From contig VBFH01000030.1 of the NCBI GenBank assembly GCA_005883575.1, forward strand, positions 105,001 to 169,000: a DNA stretch of 64,000 nucleotides. Direction: 5' to 3'. Under the pieces are notes generated by a model that was not told where the DNA came from, ran no database searches, and worked only from the letters and a program-made list of their open reading frames with translations. Position numbers and translations under genes: made by a program. Below are positions 1 to 12,138 of this stretch, one piece after another (within the stretch, counting starts at the first letter, position 1; every line of letters starts with the position of its first letter). The stretch comes from Chloroflexota bacterium (lineage in GTDB: Bacteria; Chloroflexota; Dormibacteria; Dormibacterales; Dormibacteraceae).

Positions 1-623
1 TCATCGCCTCGGACGTAGTCCCGCAAGCCGGCGAACGCCGTCGACGCGCCCGGCGGCCGCGCGCGCCGCATGCCGGCCATCGCCCGCAGGCCGCGACGCA
101 GCGAGAGCTGGATGCGCCTGATGGCGACGACGTTGGGAAATACAGCCACCTGTTCCGAGCCGGGAAGCCGCACCTGGCGCCGCCACCAGCCGTCAGGTCG
201 CGAAACCTGAAGGTCGACGGCTCCAAATCGAAAGGCCCCGCGCTTGGGTGAGTAGGTGCGGTAGGTGAGTTTCAAGACGCCGTCGCGGTCGAAGCGGCCC
301 ACCAGCTCACGCGGAGAGGGGCGCAGCATGTCGGGAGCGTGATCCGCGATCTTGCCGAGCAGGCCGGCGGCCGCGCGATTCTGAACCACAACCGTCACTT
401 CCTCGAGCTCCCCCAGCGAGAAAGGCTCTGGTACCACACGCCGCACCGCGTAACCCGAGCCGTCCGGCAGGAGGGCGAGGTCGCGGGACGCGATCACGAC
501 CAGGCCGGCGTTGTAGACGATCGCGACGAGTCCAAGCAGCGGTGAGACCACGGCCAGTGCGATGAGCCCGGCGCCGATCGCGACCGCCCAGATCAGCTTG
601 GGCTGGGGCGCCAGGCCCCTCAC
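1..623 (-). CDS. DUF58 family protein, N-terminal part (cut by window edge)
   Basis: The gene reads from a GTG at 623 to the window edge without a stop, giving 207 codons. The N-terminus holds two hydrophobic stretches (about residues 11-45), followed by a soluble region with the beta-rich pattern of DUF58 proteins. The last visible residues, LRDYVRGDE, match the (R)xYxxGD motif that opens the conserved DUF58/vWA-like core. It starts 5 bases after the MoxR stop; MoxR and DUF58 are a well-known pair thought to act with membrane partners in envelope or stress functions. The C-terminal half lies outside the window. Family assignment is fairly sure; the molecular role is unknown. Confidence 0.8.
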   Translation of the reverse strand, partial: MRGLAPQPKLIWAVAIGAGLIALAVVSPLLGLVAIVYNAGLVVIASRDLALLPDGSGYAVRRVVPEPFSLGELEEVTVVVQNRAAAGLLGKIADHAPDMLRPSPRELVGRFDRDGVLKLTYRTYSPKRGAFRFGAVDLQVSRPDGWWRRQVRLPGSEQVAVFPNVVAIRRIQLSLRRGLRAMAGMRRARPPGASTAFAGLRDYVRGD

Positions 624-628
624 AAAGT

Positions 629-1590
<962 letters not shown>

Positions 1591-1594
<4 letters not shown>

Positions 1595-2712
1595 TTGCGC
1601 AGTCGGCGCGGGCTTGGGTGTGCGATCTCGTGCAGCCGGCGCGCAGCGTTCAGCAGGTCGCGTTCTGACGGGGATGGGGCGACAAGCGAGTTTTCTATTT
1701 CGGCTAGCTCGCTCGCGATCACCGGTGCTCGCACCCACAGAGCATTCCAGAACCGCTCGCGCGGCTGGAGCGGAAGCCCAGTGCGCGAAGCGACCGCGCG
1801 CTCGGCCGCGCGCGCCAGCACGCCTAGCGTCACCGCGCGGGCGCTCGACCGCTGGAGCAACTGGCCGACGGCCACCGACCATTCGACGTCCGAGCGCGCG
1901 ACCTCGGCCCGACGCTCGATCAACGGCCCGAAACGACGGCCGCGGAGCAGGAGCCCGAAGAACACCGCGACCAGCAGCCACAGGAGCCCCGCCCCCCAGG
2001 GCGTCAGGAGCCAGGCCTGGGGGGCGAAGTCGCTAACCGTCAGGCCATGGTGGTACTCGTCGAACGTGACCTGGGCGTTGGCATCCGCACCGATCAGGTC
2101 GGCGAGCAACCTGCCGTTGTCCGCCTTCTCGAGGAAGCCGTTGCAGAGGACCAGTGGGTCCGCCAGGACGACCACCGTGCCGATCCCGATTCGCTGCATG
2201 TATCCGGCGGTCAAACCGTCGGCGGTCCGAAGAAAGGGAACCTGCGCCGGCGCCGGGTCGAGGGGCACGAGATCACCACCGCCGCCGACCGCCGTCACAC
2301 CGTCGACCACAGGCATGGCGCGGTAAGGCGCCCCGACAGCACCAAGGCTGAAACGGGTGACGCCAAGGACGCGGTCGAGCTCTGGATCTCCTGGCTCGGA
2401 GGCGTAGATGAGGGTGCCGCCGCGCGCCCGGACCCACTCGCGTAGTTGGCCCGCCTCGTCCGCGGTGTACGGGCTGGTCGGGGTGAACACGAACATCACC
2501 GAAAAAGCCGCAGGCGGGTTGAACGCCCCTGTCATCTGGCTGGTCGGGTGACCCATCGCCTGCGCGAACAGGAACGCGGCAGACGTGCCGCCGGCGGCGT
2601 CGCTGTTGGAGCTGTGTTCCGGCGAGTCGTTATGGGGCCGGACGAGGTAGGCCGCGCCCGCGATCAGGATCGCAGCCGCGGCGGCGATGATCCAGCCCCG
2701 GGCTCCTCTCAC
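1591..2712 (-). CDS. DUF4350 domain membrane protein
   Basis: A 373-residue protein beginning at a GTG that overlaps the DUF4129 stop (GTGA at 2709-2712). It opens with one membrane helix (GWIIAAAAAILIAGAAYLV). An extracytoplasmic DUF4350 domain follows (GATase-like fold, with the stretch FTPTSPYTADEAGQLREWV), then a second helix near residue 260 (LLWLLVAVFFGLLL) and a cytoplasmic tail. DUF4350 proteins usually sit beside MoxR, DUF58 and DUF4129 genes, as here. Function unknown; the context suggests an envelope-associated complex. Confidence 0.85.
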
Positions 2713-3617
2713 GCCGCGACCTGCGCCGGGTGGCGGAACGGCTCGGCGACTCGCGCGGCCCGGTCGTACGTGGAGGCGTCGACGTCGCGTCCTCCATAGA
2801 CCGCAGCCTCGAAGGGCAGGAGCAGCGGGCGCAGGCTGGCGAAGTCGGGCGCGCGTTGAAAGATCTCGCGCACCGTGAGTGGGCTTCCCTCCCACGACCG
2901 CTCGCCTTCGAGCGTCGCCGCGACCCCGGCGCAAAGGGCGCGAATGGCTCCCACCCGATCTCCGCGTCCGGCCATGCGGTCCGCCTCGGAGAAATAGTCG
3001 GCTGCAGGTCGCGGTCGCTCGGGGGCGGCGCCGATCGATTGCACGAACCTCCCGCGGCTCGCGCGAAAGACGACGAAGACGACCGCAGCCACGACCGCGA
3101 CGCCGATGAGGTAAAACCACCACGCCGCCTGCGCCCCTCCTCGCGTTCCAAACAGCAGGTGCAGCAGGGAGGAAATCCGGTCCTGCACCCACTGCGTGAA
3201 GCGGTCGAGGAGTGAAGGCGGCCGGTGCAGCGCGTCGTAGCGGCTCATCGACATGACCTCGCGCAGCCGCTGCTGGGCCAGCTCCGGGTCGGATGTCGTC
3301 ACGGGGTGCGCGAGCGCGGCGAGGAGCGCGGTCAGCCGGATCCTCGCATCGTCGTAGAGGGGTGGACGCGCCTGAAGGTCGCGAACGATCTCCGGCTGCG
3401 TGTCGCCCGTGCCCGCCACCAGTACCTGTATCGCCAGGATCGCCGGCACGACGTCTCGCGGCGAGGCATCCTGGATCAGGGTGTAAGCGCGCTGCACGGC
3501 TTCCAGGTAGCGCGGCGGTGAAACAGGGTCGGCGACCGCGGTGGTGGCGCCGGCGATCACCAACGACAGGGCCAGGAGCCCGGGCGCGGTCAGACGAAAG
3601 ATGCGTGCGGGGCTCAG
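2709..3617 (-). CDS. DUF4129 domain protein with signal peptide; apparent CTG start
   Basis: About 302 residues. The N-terminus (SPARIFRLTAPGLLALSLV, then AGATTAVADP) is a good signal peptide. One membrane helix lies near residue 185 (WWFYLIGVAVVAAVVFVVF), and the C-terminal part is a DUF4129 domain (YFSEADRMAGRGDRVGAIRAL and the following helices). No ATG, GTG or TTG lies at the right place. The CTG at 3617 overlaps the preceding stop as CTGA, exactly like the NTGA junctions of its neighbours. The alternative, an in-frame TTG or GTG inside the hydrophobic core, would destroy the signal peptide. Family assignment is good; the start is inferred. Confidence 0.8.
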   Translation of the reverse strand: MSPARIFRLTAPGLLALSLVIAGATTAVADPVSPPRYLEAVQRAYTLIQDASPRDVVPAILAIQVLVAGTGDTQPEIVRDLQARPPLYDDARIRLTALLAALAHPVTTSDPELAQQRLREVMSMSRYDALHRPPSLLDRFTQWVQDRISSLLHLLFGTRGGAQAAWWFYLIGVAVVAAVVFVVFRASRGRFVQSIGAAPERPRPAADYFSEADRMAGRGDRVGAIRALCAGVAATLEGERSWEGSPLTVREIFQRAPDFASLRPLLLPFEAAVYGGRDVDASTYDRAARVAEPFRHPAQVAA

Positions 3618-4456
3618 ATCGCCGCCGGAGGAGCCGCGAGCCGATACGCCATCTGAAAGAGATCCAGGGCCTCGCGCCGGACGCGCAAGTCGAAGTAGAC
3701 GAGCACGATCACGATCTGCACGATCGGTGTGACCAGGGCGCCGACGAGCTGGCCGGCCGCAAGAGTGATCGCGGTGGCGACGAATGGCGAGACGATGATC
3801 GTAAGCAGAGCCTGCCCAAGCTGGATGAAACCTCCGAGCGCAATCCCGACGACCTCGTAGACGACAAAGGTCAGAAAAAGGATGAGAAAAGTACGCCACC
3901 ACCGGCCATGCACGAGCTGCCGGCTGCGAGTGATGGCGGCGGCGAGGCCAATGTTCTCGACAAACATCGCCGGAGTGACCGCAATCCACATCACGAACAC
4001 CCAGATCCAAAAGGCGAACGGCGCGAGGCATAGCAAGAGGGCCATGGAGGCAGTGAAGGTGTTGAACAGAATCCAGTAACCCAGTAGCGGGAAATACCTC
4101 CGCAGCACGCCGATGAAGATGCCGCTTGCGGTCACCGGGCGCCCCAGCGCCGATTCGCAGGCGGCGTACGTGATCGCTCCATGGGTGAAGGGAAGAATCA
4201 GGATGCTGACGACGGCGGCGGCGCCGAAAGCAGCAAGAAAACCGGTCAGGAGCCCCAGGTCGGAGGAGCCGGCCGCTTGCTGCAGCCCGGTCGTAAACCA
4301 GGCGAGCGCCAGACCGTAAAGGGCCGCCGCGGGGATGGCCAGGATCACGGCAATTCCGGCAAACAAAAGGAAGTGCCTGCGGTACATGCGAAACGTCTCG
4401 TCGAGCAGATCGCCGACCTCGAGCGGTCGCAGCCTCAGCGGAACCGATACGCTCAC
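3614..4456 (-). CDS. Multi-pass membrane protein (GPDPase membrane-domain-like)
   Basis: A 280-residue integral membrane protein with about six helices. It begins VSVPLRLRPLEVGDLLDE and continues with TFRMYRRHF, the N-terminal pattern of proteins annotated as glycerophosphoryl diester phosphodiesterase membrane domain; no catalytic domain is attached. The GTG at 4456 is the last start before the divergent response regulator. It is the first gene of a five-gene minus-strand run whose members overlap by four bases. Function unknown; I infer a membrane partner of the MoxR/DUF58 system. Confidence 0.75.
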   Translation of the reverse strand: MSVSVPLRLRPLEVGDLLDETFRMYRRHFLLFAGIAVILAIPAAALYGLALAWFTTGLQQAAGSSDLGLLTGFLAAFGAAAVVSILILPFTHGAITYAACESALGRPVTASGIFIGVLRRYFPLLGYWILFNTFTASMALLLCLAPFAFWIWVFVMWIAVTPAMFVENIGLAAAITRSRQLVHGRWWRTFLILFLTFVVYEVVGIALGGFIQLGQALLTIIVSPFVATAITLAAGQLVGALVTPIVQIVIVLVYFDLRVRREALDLFQMAYRLAAPPAAI

Positions 4457-4507
4457 GTTTCTCGCGTCAAGTCCTGTCGTAAATCCACCAGCTAAGCGTT
4501 GCACGAA

Positions 4508-4921
4508 ATGAAGGGATGGGAATTGAATCAGCGGGCCAGTGCAGACCCGGATGATGTAAGGATCCTCGTCGTCGAGGACGATGCATCCGTGGCTCAGATG
4601 TACCGGCTCAAGCTCGAGCTTGACGGGTACTCGGTCGACGTCGCCGGCGACGGTCTGGTGGCGCTGGAAAAAGCAAGGACTTTGCACCCGGACATCATCT
4701 TTCTGGACATTAGGCTGCCCAAGCTCGATGGCCTGGGCGTGCTCGAAGCTTTGCGCGAAGATGCCTCGACCGAGCACATCCCGGTGGTCATCTTGTCGAA
4801 CTGGAACGAAAAAGAGCTGGTCGAGCGCGGGATCAAGCTCGGAGCGCTCGACCACCTGATCAAGAGCCAGACGACGCCGGCCCGGCTCTCCCAACGCCTG
4901 AAGGACTGGCTTAAGGCCTAA
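4508..4921 (+). CDS. Stand-alone response regulator receiver protein
   Basis: A single CheY-like receiver domain of 137 residues with no output domain. The acidic pair is in VVEDDASV, the phospho-acceptor Asp in IIFLDIRLP, the Thr/Ser position in VVILSN and the Lys in HLIKSQ, so all catalytic positions are intact. I chose the ATG at 4508; a TTG at 4523 follows the AAGGGATGGG purine run and is a fair alternative, and a TTG at 4499 is also open. No histidine kinase is adjacent, so its partner lies elsewhere. It is divergent from the DUF4129 cluster and convergent with clpC. Confidence 0.9.
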   Translation: MKGWELNQRASADPDDVRILVVEDDASVAQMYRLKLELDGYSVDVAGDGLVALEKARTLHPDIIFLDIRLPKLDGLGVLEALREDASTEHIPVVILSNWNEKELVERGIKLGALDHLIKSQTTPARLSQRLKDWLKA

Positions 4922-4941
4922 GGGGGATGGCTTTGGGGCTT

Positions 4942-7452
<2,511 letters not shown>

Positions 7453-7481
7453 GGTCCCTTTCCTCCTGGACTCCTTTCTAC

Positions 7482-7555
7482 GACGCTAGGTGGGGCCAGC
7501 ACCTCCTCAACGTAACAGTGGTACCCCTGGGTACCCCCGCACCTAATATAGCGTC
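7482..7555 (-). promoter_or_regulatory. Inverted repeat in the clpC leader
   Basis: In the 139-base gap between clpC and the divergent O-antigen-ligase-like gene, GACGCTA (7482-7488) is complementary to TAGCGTC (7549-7555), and GGTG (7489-7492) to CACC (7540-7543), leaving a TAATA bulge. Between them are the near-repeats GGTACCCC (7520-7527) and GGGTACCCC (7529-7537). The clpC ribosome-binding site lies just outside the stem on the clpC side. This could be an operator region or a folded leader; I recognise no known heat-shock operator in it. Confidence 0.4.
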
Positions 7556-7591
7556 CAACTCCGCCACTCGATTTCAGTTATGAGGAGGCAT

Positions 7592-9163
7592 ATGAGTCGC
7601 CTTCTCGAACGAGTGAGTGGCTTTATTCCCGCTGTCATCGCGCTAACGCTGCCGATTGCCTTTCTACCCTCCGCCGGCGATAGCTACATCCTCCCGCGAG
7701 CGTCGATCGTAATCGGGGGCGCGAGCCTGGGCGTCGGTGTGGCGCTCATCATCCCTCGCGGCCCTGGCCTTGCTGGGCTGCGCCTTCCTCTCGCCGCGGC
7801 GGCCGCGGCCGCCGTGCTCGCGTTCATCTTCTCGATCTCCTGGCCGCTGAGCGTCGCGGGGTCCTACACACGATACGAGTCCTTGCCGATGCGCCTCGCT
7901 TACCTCGGCTTGATGGCCTCGGCGGTCTGGTTGCTGAAGAGCCGCCTGCAGCGCGACGTGGTCGTCACGGCTTTCGTGTTCGGCGCAACCGTCGCCTCGC
8001 TCGAGGCGCTGGAGCAGGCTTTCACGCACGTCGCCTTTCGCCCGGACGGCAACCTGGGGAACGCCAATCTCCTTGCGGCCTTGATCGCGATGGCCATCCC
8101 GCTGGCGGTCGAGCGGGCATGGAGAGGCGGCCTGTTCGTCGGCCCGTGGGCGGCCGCGGTGGTCGTGATGGCGTCCGGACTGGTCGTGACGACGTCGCGC
8201 AGCGGCGGGTTGGGTGCGATCGCAGGCTGCCTCGCGTTGATCACGTTTGCCGTTCCGCGCCGGCTCAGCACCGCGGCTGGCGCGGCCTCGGCCGTGGCGG
8301 TGGGCGCTGCGGTGCTGTTCATCCTCGTCTCCCCGCTGCGCGCGCTGAACGACGACCCGGCGTCGCTCCGCCTCAACCTCTGGCAGGACGGCCTTCGTCT
8401 CGTCGGCGCGCGCCCGCTCACGGGCTGGGGCGAAGACGCCACCGGTTTGTCGTTTGGACACTACCTCACCCAGGATTACGCGGGCCTGGTCACCTTTGAC
8501 CGCGTCCATTCCGGTCCTCTCGACGTCGCCGCGACGCAGGGCATCCTCGGGCTGGCGGCGCTCGCGTGGGTGCTGGTGGTGCTGTCGCGCGGCGCTTGGA
8601 GGAGACGCGAGGAGCGCGACGTGGCCGGCCTGGCCGGGGCGCTCGCCGGCTACAGCGTGTGGGTCTTCTTCAATTTCGACTGGGCGCCGGCAACCGGGCC
8701 GTTCTGGCTCCTGGCGGGGACGCTCTGGTCTACGCTTCCCCGCTTGCCGGGGAAAGTGGATCCGTCGCTTGGCGACCGGGCCGGATGGCGGGTTGCGCTC
8801 TGGCAACCGCTGTTGGCGGCAGCGTTGGTCGTGGTCGCTGTAGTTTTCGCCGTCTTCCCGATCCTCGCCGACACCTGGTACATCAGGGGCCGAGCCGAAC
8901 TGTCCGTTCGGCTCGATCCGCTCCAGGCCCAGTACCACCGGTCCCTGGGCCTGAGCGTGATGGCCCGAGGCGACCTGCCCGGCGGCGTCGCCGAGCTGCG
9001 GCGCGCCGCAGACCTGGGCGAAACCGATCCCGGATTGTATGTCGAGCTTGGCGATCGGGAGAGGCAGCTCGGAAACTTCGACGGGGCCAGGCGCGCGTAC
9101 CAGCGCGCGCTCGCGATCGACCCGTACTACACCCCGGCAGCGCAGCGCCTGGCGGGGGTCTAG
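7592..9163 (+). CDS. O-antigen ligase/polymerase-like membrane protein with TPR tail
   Basis: 523 residues. About ten membrane helices are followed from about residue 440 by tetratricopeptide repeats (QYHRSLGLSVMARGDLPGGV and DPGLYVELGDRERQLGNFDG). The Wzy_C/O-antigen ligase family has this layout, with a large periplasmic loop containing the conserved sequence GWGEDATG followed by FDRVHSG. The start ATG at 7592 has GAGGAGG 4 bases before it; an in-frame ATG at 7580 lacks such a site. It probably polymerises or transfers surface glycans and may serve the polysaccharide loci further on. It ends exactly where the S1 gene ends on the other strand. Confidence 0.85.
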   Translation: MSRLLERVSGFIPAVIALTLPIAFLPSAGDSYILPRASIVIGGASLGVGVALIIPRGPGLAGLRLPLAAAAAAAVLAFIFSISWPLSVAGSYTRYESLPMRLAYLGLMASAVWLLKSRLQRDVVVTAFVFGATVASLEALEQAFTHVAFRPDGNLGNANLLAALIAMAIPLAVERAWRGGLFVGPWAAAVVVMASGLVVTTSRSGGLGAIAGCLALITFAVPRRLSTAAGAASAVAVGAAVLFILVSPLRALNDDPASLRLNLWQDGLRLVGARPLTGWGEDATGLSFGHYLTQDYAGLVTFDRVHSGPLDVAATQGILGLAALAWVLVVLSRGAWRRREERDVAGLAGALAGYSVWVFFNFDWAPATGPFWLLAGTLWSTLPRLPGKVDPSLGDRAGWRVALWQPLLAAALVVVAVVFAVFPILADTWYIRGRAELSVRLDPLQAQYHRSLGLSVMARGDLPGGVAELRRAADLGETDPGLYVELGDRERQLGNFDGARRAYQRALAIDPYYTPAAQRLAGV

Positions 9164-10354
9164 CTACTCCTCGTCTTCGGTGGGGTACTCGTGAGCCCGG
9201 TCGCTGCGTACGCCCACGAGGTTCGCAGGCGGCGCCGACAGCTGCTTCAGGCTGAGCGAGATCCGGCGCCGCGCGGTGTCGATGCCGATCACCTTGACCT
9301 GCACCGTCTCGCCGACCTTGAGCACGTCCTCAGTCCGCTCGACGTGATCCCAGGACAGCTCCGAGATGTGAAGCAGGCCCTCGATGCCGGGCATGATCTG
9401 GAGGAAGGCGCCGTACTTCTTGGTCTTGGTGACCTGCCCCTCGACGATCGAGCCGACGGGCATCGACTGCACCAGCCGCTCCCACGGATCCTGCTGCAGC
9501 TGGCGCAGCGAGAGCGAGATCCGCGTCTGCTCGGGGTCGAGCTTGATCACCTTGACCGTGACCTCCTCGCCAAGCTGCAGCACGTCGGTCACCTTGGAAA
9601 CACGGTCCCACGACAGCTCGGAGATGTGGATCAGGCCGTCGGCGCCGCCGATGTCGACGAACGCGCCGTAGCTGGTGATACCGGAGACCGTTCCACGCAC
9701 CGTCGTCCCGGTCTGCAGTCGGCTGAACAGCTCCTCGCGCTTGCGCGCGCGGTCCTCGTCCTCCGCCGCCTTCTGGCTGACGATCAACCGGTTGCGCTTG
9801 CGGTTGACCTCGAGGATCTTGACTGGGATCCTCTTTCCCACCAGCGACTCGAGACTTCCCGCGTAGGCCCGCGCGACCTGGCTGGAAGGCAGGAAGCCGC
9901 GCAGGCCGAGGATGTTGACGATCAGCCCGCCCTTGTTCTGCTCCCGCACGTCGGCGTCGATGACGGTCCCGTCGATCTGCTTCTCTGCGGCGACGAGCCA
10001 GGTCGTCTCCGCCCGCGCCCGGCGCAGGCTGAGGACGACGTTGCCCTCTTCGTTCTCAGGCTGCAGGACGTAGACCTTGATCTGGTCCCCTGGCTCGAGG
10101 CCGGCCGAGTCCATCTCTCCGCGCAGGCCGAGCTCCTTGCTCGAGATGACCCCCTCAGCCTTGGCACCAATGTCGACCAGGACCTCGTCCGGGTCGACTC
10201 GCACCACGATCCCATCCACGATGTCCCCGTGGTTGGGGGTCTTGAAGGCCTCCTCCTCGAAGTGGAGGTAGTCCTCCATCGTCATCGCTGCCGATGAATC
10301 CTGGTCGGTCCCCTCCTTGTCTTCGGTCAGGACAGCACCGATCTCAGTAGACAA
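9164..10354 (-). CDS. rpsA: S1 RNA-binding domain protein (ribosomal protein S1-like, four S1 domains)
   Basis: 396 residues with four S1 motifs (starting near residues 42, 125, 212 and 297). The third and fourth are canonical (GAFVDIGGADGLIHISELSW and GAFLQIMPGIEGLLHISELS). The first two are more divergent, which is typical of short S1 proteins of Gram-positive and Chloroflexota-type bacteria. It binds mRNA at the ribosome. The TTG start at 10354 follows a TTTAGGGGG site. It lies 91 bases downstream of panC. The stop (TAG) abuts the convergent gene's TAG, forming a TAGCTA. Confidence 0.92.
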   Translation of the reverse strand: MSTEIGAVLTEDKEGTDQDSSAAMTMEDYLHFEEEAFKTPNHGDIVDGIVVRVDPDEVLVDIGAKAEGVISSKELGLRGEMDSAGLEPGDQIKVYVLQPENEEGNVVLSLRRARAETTWLVAAEKQIDGTVIDADVREQNKGGLIVNILGLRGFLPSSQVARAYAGSLESLVGKRIPVKILEVNRKRNRLIVSQKAAEDEDRARKREELFSRLQTGTTVRGTVSGITSYGAFVDIGGADGLIHISELSWDRVSKVTDVLQLGEEVTVKVIKLDPEQTRISLSLRQLQQDPWERLVQSMPVGSIVEGQVTKTKKYGAFLQIMPGIEGLLHISELSWDHVERTEDVLKVGETVQVKVIGIDTARRRISLSLKQLSAPPANLVGVRSDRAHEYPTEDEE

Positions 10355-10445
10355 AATACGAACCCCCTAAAGGTTATTGATGTGGTCTTGGTCGTCAAAA
10401 CGGCCTCCGCCAAAACGAGCGTCAATTGTACCGCACCAAACATCG

Positions 10446-11261
10446 CTAACCCGGGAAGGGTTCGGCGAGGTCGTGGTTGTCAATCAATCTCGTTTTTCCA
10501 ACTCGGGCGGCCATTACGGCAAGCGTGCCAGGCTTCTGAAAGGTAGCCGGGTCGACGAGCTCCGCATACTCCAGCTTGACCAGCGGCTCGAGGGCCAGAC
10601 GGGCGGCCAGCCGCGCTCTCAATCGAATCGGATCACGCTCGCCAGTGGCGTATGCGTCCGCAGCCTCGCGGAGCGCGGCGCTGATTCCGGCCGCGGCCCT
10701 GCGCTCGTCCTCACTCAGGTAGACGTTGCGTGAGCTGAGGGCCAGCCCGTCCTGCTCCCGCACCGTTGGCACGACCCTGATCTCGACGCCGAGGTCAAGG
10801 TCGCGGACCAATCTCTTGACCACCGCGACCTGCTGCGCGTCCTTCTGGCCGAAGTACGCGCGGTCCGGCGCGACCGCCGCGAACAGCTTGGTGACGACGG
10901 TCGCGACGCCGTCGAAATGCCCGGGGCGGGCCAGGCCCTCGAGAGCTTCCGTAACTCCGCCCACATGCACCCGCGTGCTCGCGTTCGGCGGATACATCTC
11001 TTCGGCGGACGGGCGATACACCGCATCGACCTCGGCGTGCCCGAGCAGCATCAAGTCGTGGTCCCAGTCCCCCGGGTAGCGGCCGAAGTCTTCATGGGGG
11101 CCGAACTGAATCGGGTTGACGAAGACGCTCGCGACCACGACCTCGTTCTCGAAGCGCGCGCTCTCGAGAAGACGTGCGTGGCCGGCGTGCAGCGCGCCCA
11201 TCGTGGGCACGAGACCGATCGATCTCCCATCACGACGCCATCGGCGCGACGCTTCGAGCAT
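10446..11261 (-). CDS. panC: Pantothenate synthetase (pantoate-beta-alanine ligase)
   Basis: Joins pantoate and beta-alanine using ATP, the last step of pantothenate synthesis. The family signature GLVPTMGALHAGH is near residue 16, FVNPIQFGPHEDF follows, and the KMSKS-like region appears as ALSSRNVYL. The 271 residues from the ATG at 11261 are slightly short at the N-terminus, because family members usually have about ten more residues before the first strand. In-frame codons upstream read VIDRPGA without a usual start codon. It lies 31 bases after panB in the same direction. Confidence 0.96.
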   Translation of the reverse strand: MLEASRRWRRDGRSIGLVPTMGALHAGHARLLESARFENEVVVASVFVNPIQFGPHEDFGRYPGDWDHDLMLLGHAEVDAVYRPSAEEMYPPNASTRVHVGGVTEALEGLARPGHFDGVATVVTKLFAAVAPDRAYFGQKDAQQVAVVKRLVRDLDLGVEIRVVPTVREQDGLALSSRNVYLSEDERRAAAGISAALREAADAYATGERDPIRLRARLAARLALEPLVKLEYAELVDPATFQKPGTLAVMAARVGKTRLIDNHDLAEPFPG

Positions 11262-11292
11262 CGCGCCGGGACGGTCGATGACGGTTGGCGCG

Positions 11293-12138
11293 CTATCCCC
11301 CGTACCGGACCTCTGCCCTGTCCTTGGCGGGAGCCGAACCGTTGGTCGAATACTCGTGCTCTGGACCCGGAAACTTGCCGATCCGCACGTCTTCGGCGTA
11401 GCTCGTCGCCGCGTGAGCGATGTCCTCCGCCAGGTTGGCGTAACGCTTCACGAACTTCGGCGCCTTGCCGGTGGTCAGGCCCAGCATGTCGTGGAAGACG
11501 AGCACCTGGCCGTCGGTGGCCGGGCCGGCGCCAATCCCGATCGTCGGGATGCGAAGCGCGTGCGTGACCGAGGCCGCGAGCTTGCTCGGCACGCCTTCGA
11601 GCACGAGGCCGAACGCTCCCGCCTCCTCGAGCGCCTTCGCGTCGGCGAGGATCTGCGCCGCCTGGGCGTCGGTTTTGCCCTGGACCTTGAAGCCACCCAT
11701 CTGGTGGACGAACTGTGGAGTTAGCCCGAGGTGCCCCATGACCGGGATTCCGACCTCGGTGAGCCGCCGGGTGATCTCGACCACGCGCCCGCCGCCCTCG
11801 AGCTTGACCGCGTGCATTCCTGCCTCCTGCACGAACCGGCCTGCGTTGGCGATCGCCTGCTCGGTGGACTCGTGGTACGACATGAATGGCATGTCGCCCA
11901 CGAGCAGCGCCTGTCGCGCTCCGCGGGCGACCGCTTTGGCGTGGTGGAGCATGTCCTCCATCGTCACGGGCAGCGTCGTCGGATGACCGAGCATCACCAT
12001 GCCCAGGCTGTCACCGACGAGAAGGATCGGGATACCGGACTCGTCGAGGATCCGGGCGCTGAGGAAGTCGTAGGCGGTGAGCACGGCAAAATGCTTGCCC
12101 TCGTCCTTGAATCGCTGGACGTCCAGCACCGTGGTCAT
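11293..12138 (-). CDS. panB: 3-methyl-2-oxobutanoate hydroxymethyltransferase
   Basis: 281 residues, the normal length. It transfers a hydroxymethyl group to alpha-ketoisovalerate, the first committed pantothenate step. Family motifs are LTAYDFLSARILDESGI, LLVGDSLGMVMLGH, KLEGG, GHLGLTPQ and IPTIGIGAG. The ATG overlaps the stop of the upstream DUF2520 gene (ATGA at 12135-12138). It forms a unit with panC downstream. The DUF2520 gene could plausibly add a NAD(P)-dependent step, but that is inference. Confidence 0.97.
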   Translation of the reverse strand: MTTVLDVQRFKDEGKHFAVLTAYDFLSARILDESGIPILLVGDSLGMVMLGHPTTLPVTMEDMLHHAKAVARGARQALLVGDMPFMSYHESTEQAIANAGRFVQEAGMHAVKLEGGGRVVEITRRLTEVGIPVMGHLGLTPQFVHQMGGFKVQGKTDAQAAQILADAKALEEAGAFGLVLEGVPSKLAASVTHALRIPTIGIGAGPATDGQVLVFHDMLGLTTGKAPKFVKRYANLAEDIAHAATSYAEDVRIGKFPGPEHEYSTNGSAPAKDRAEVRYGG

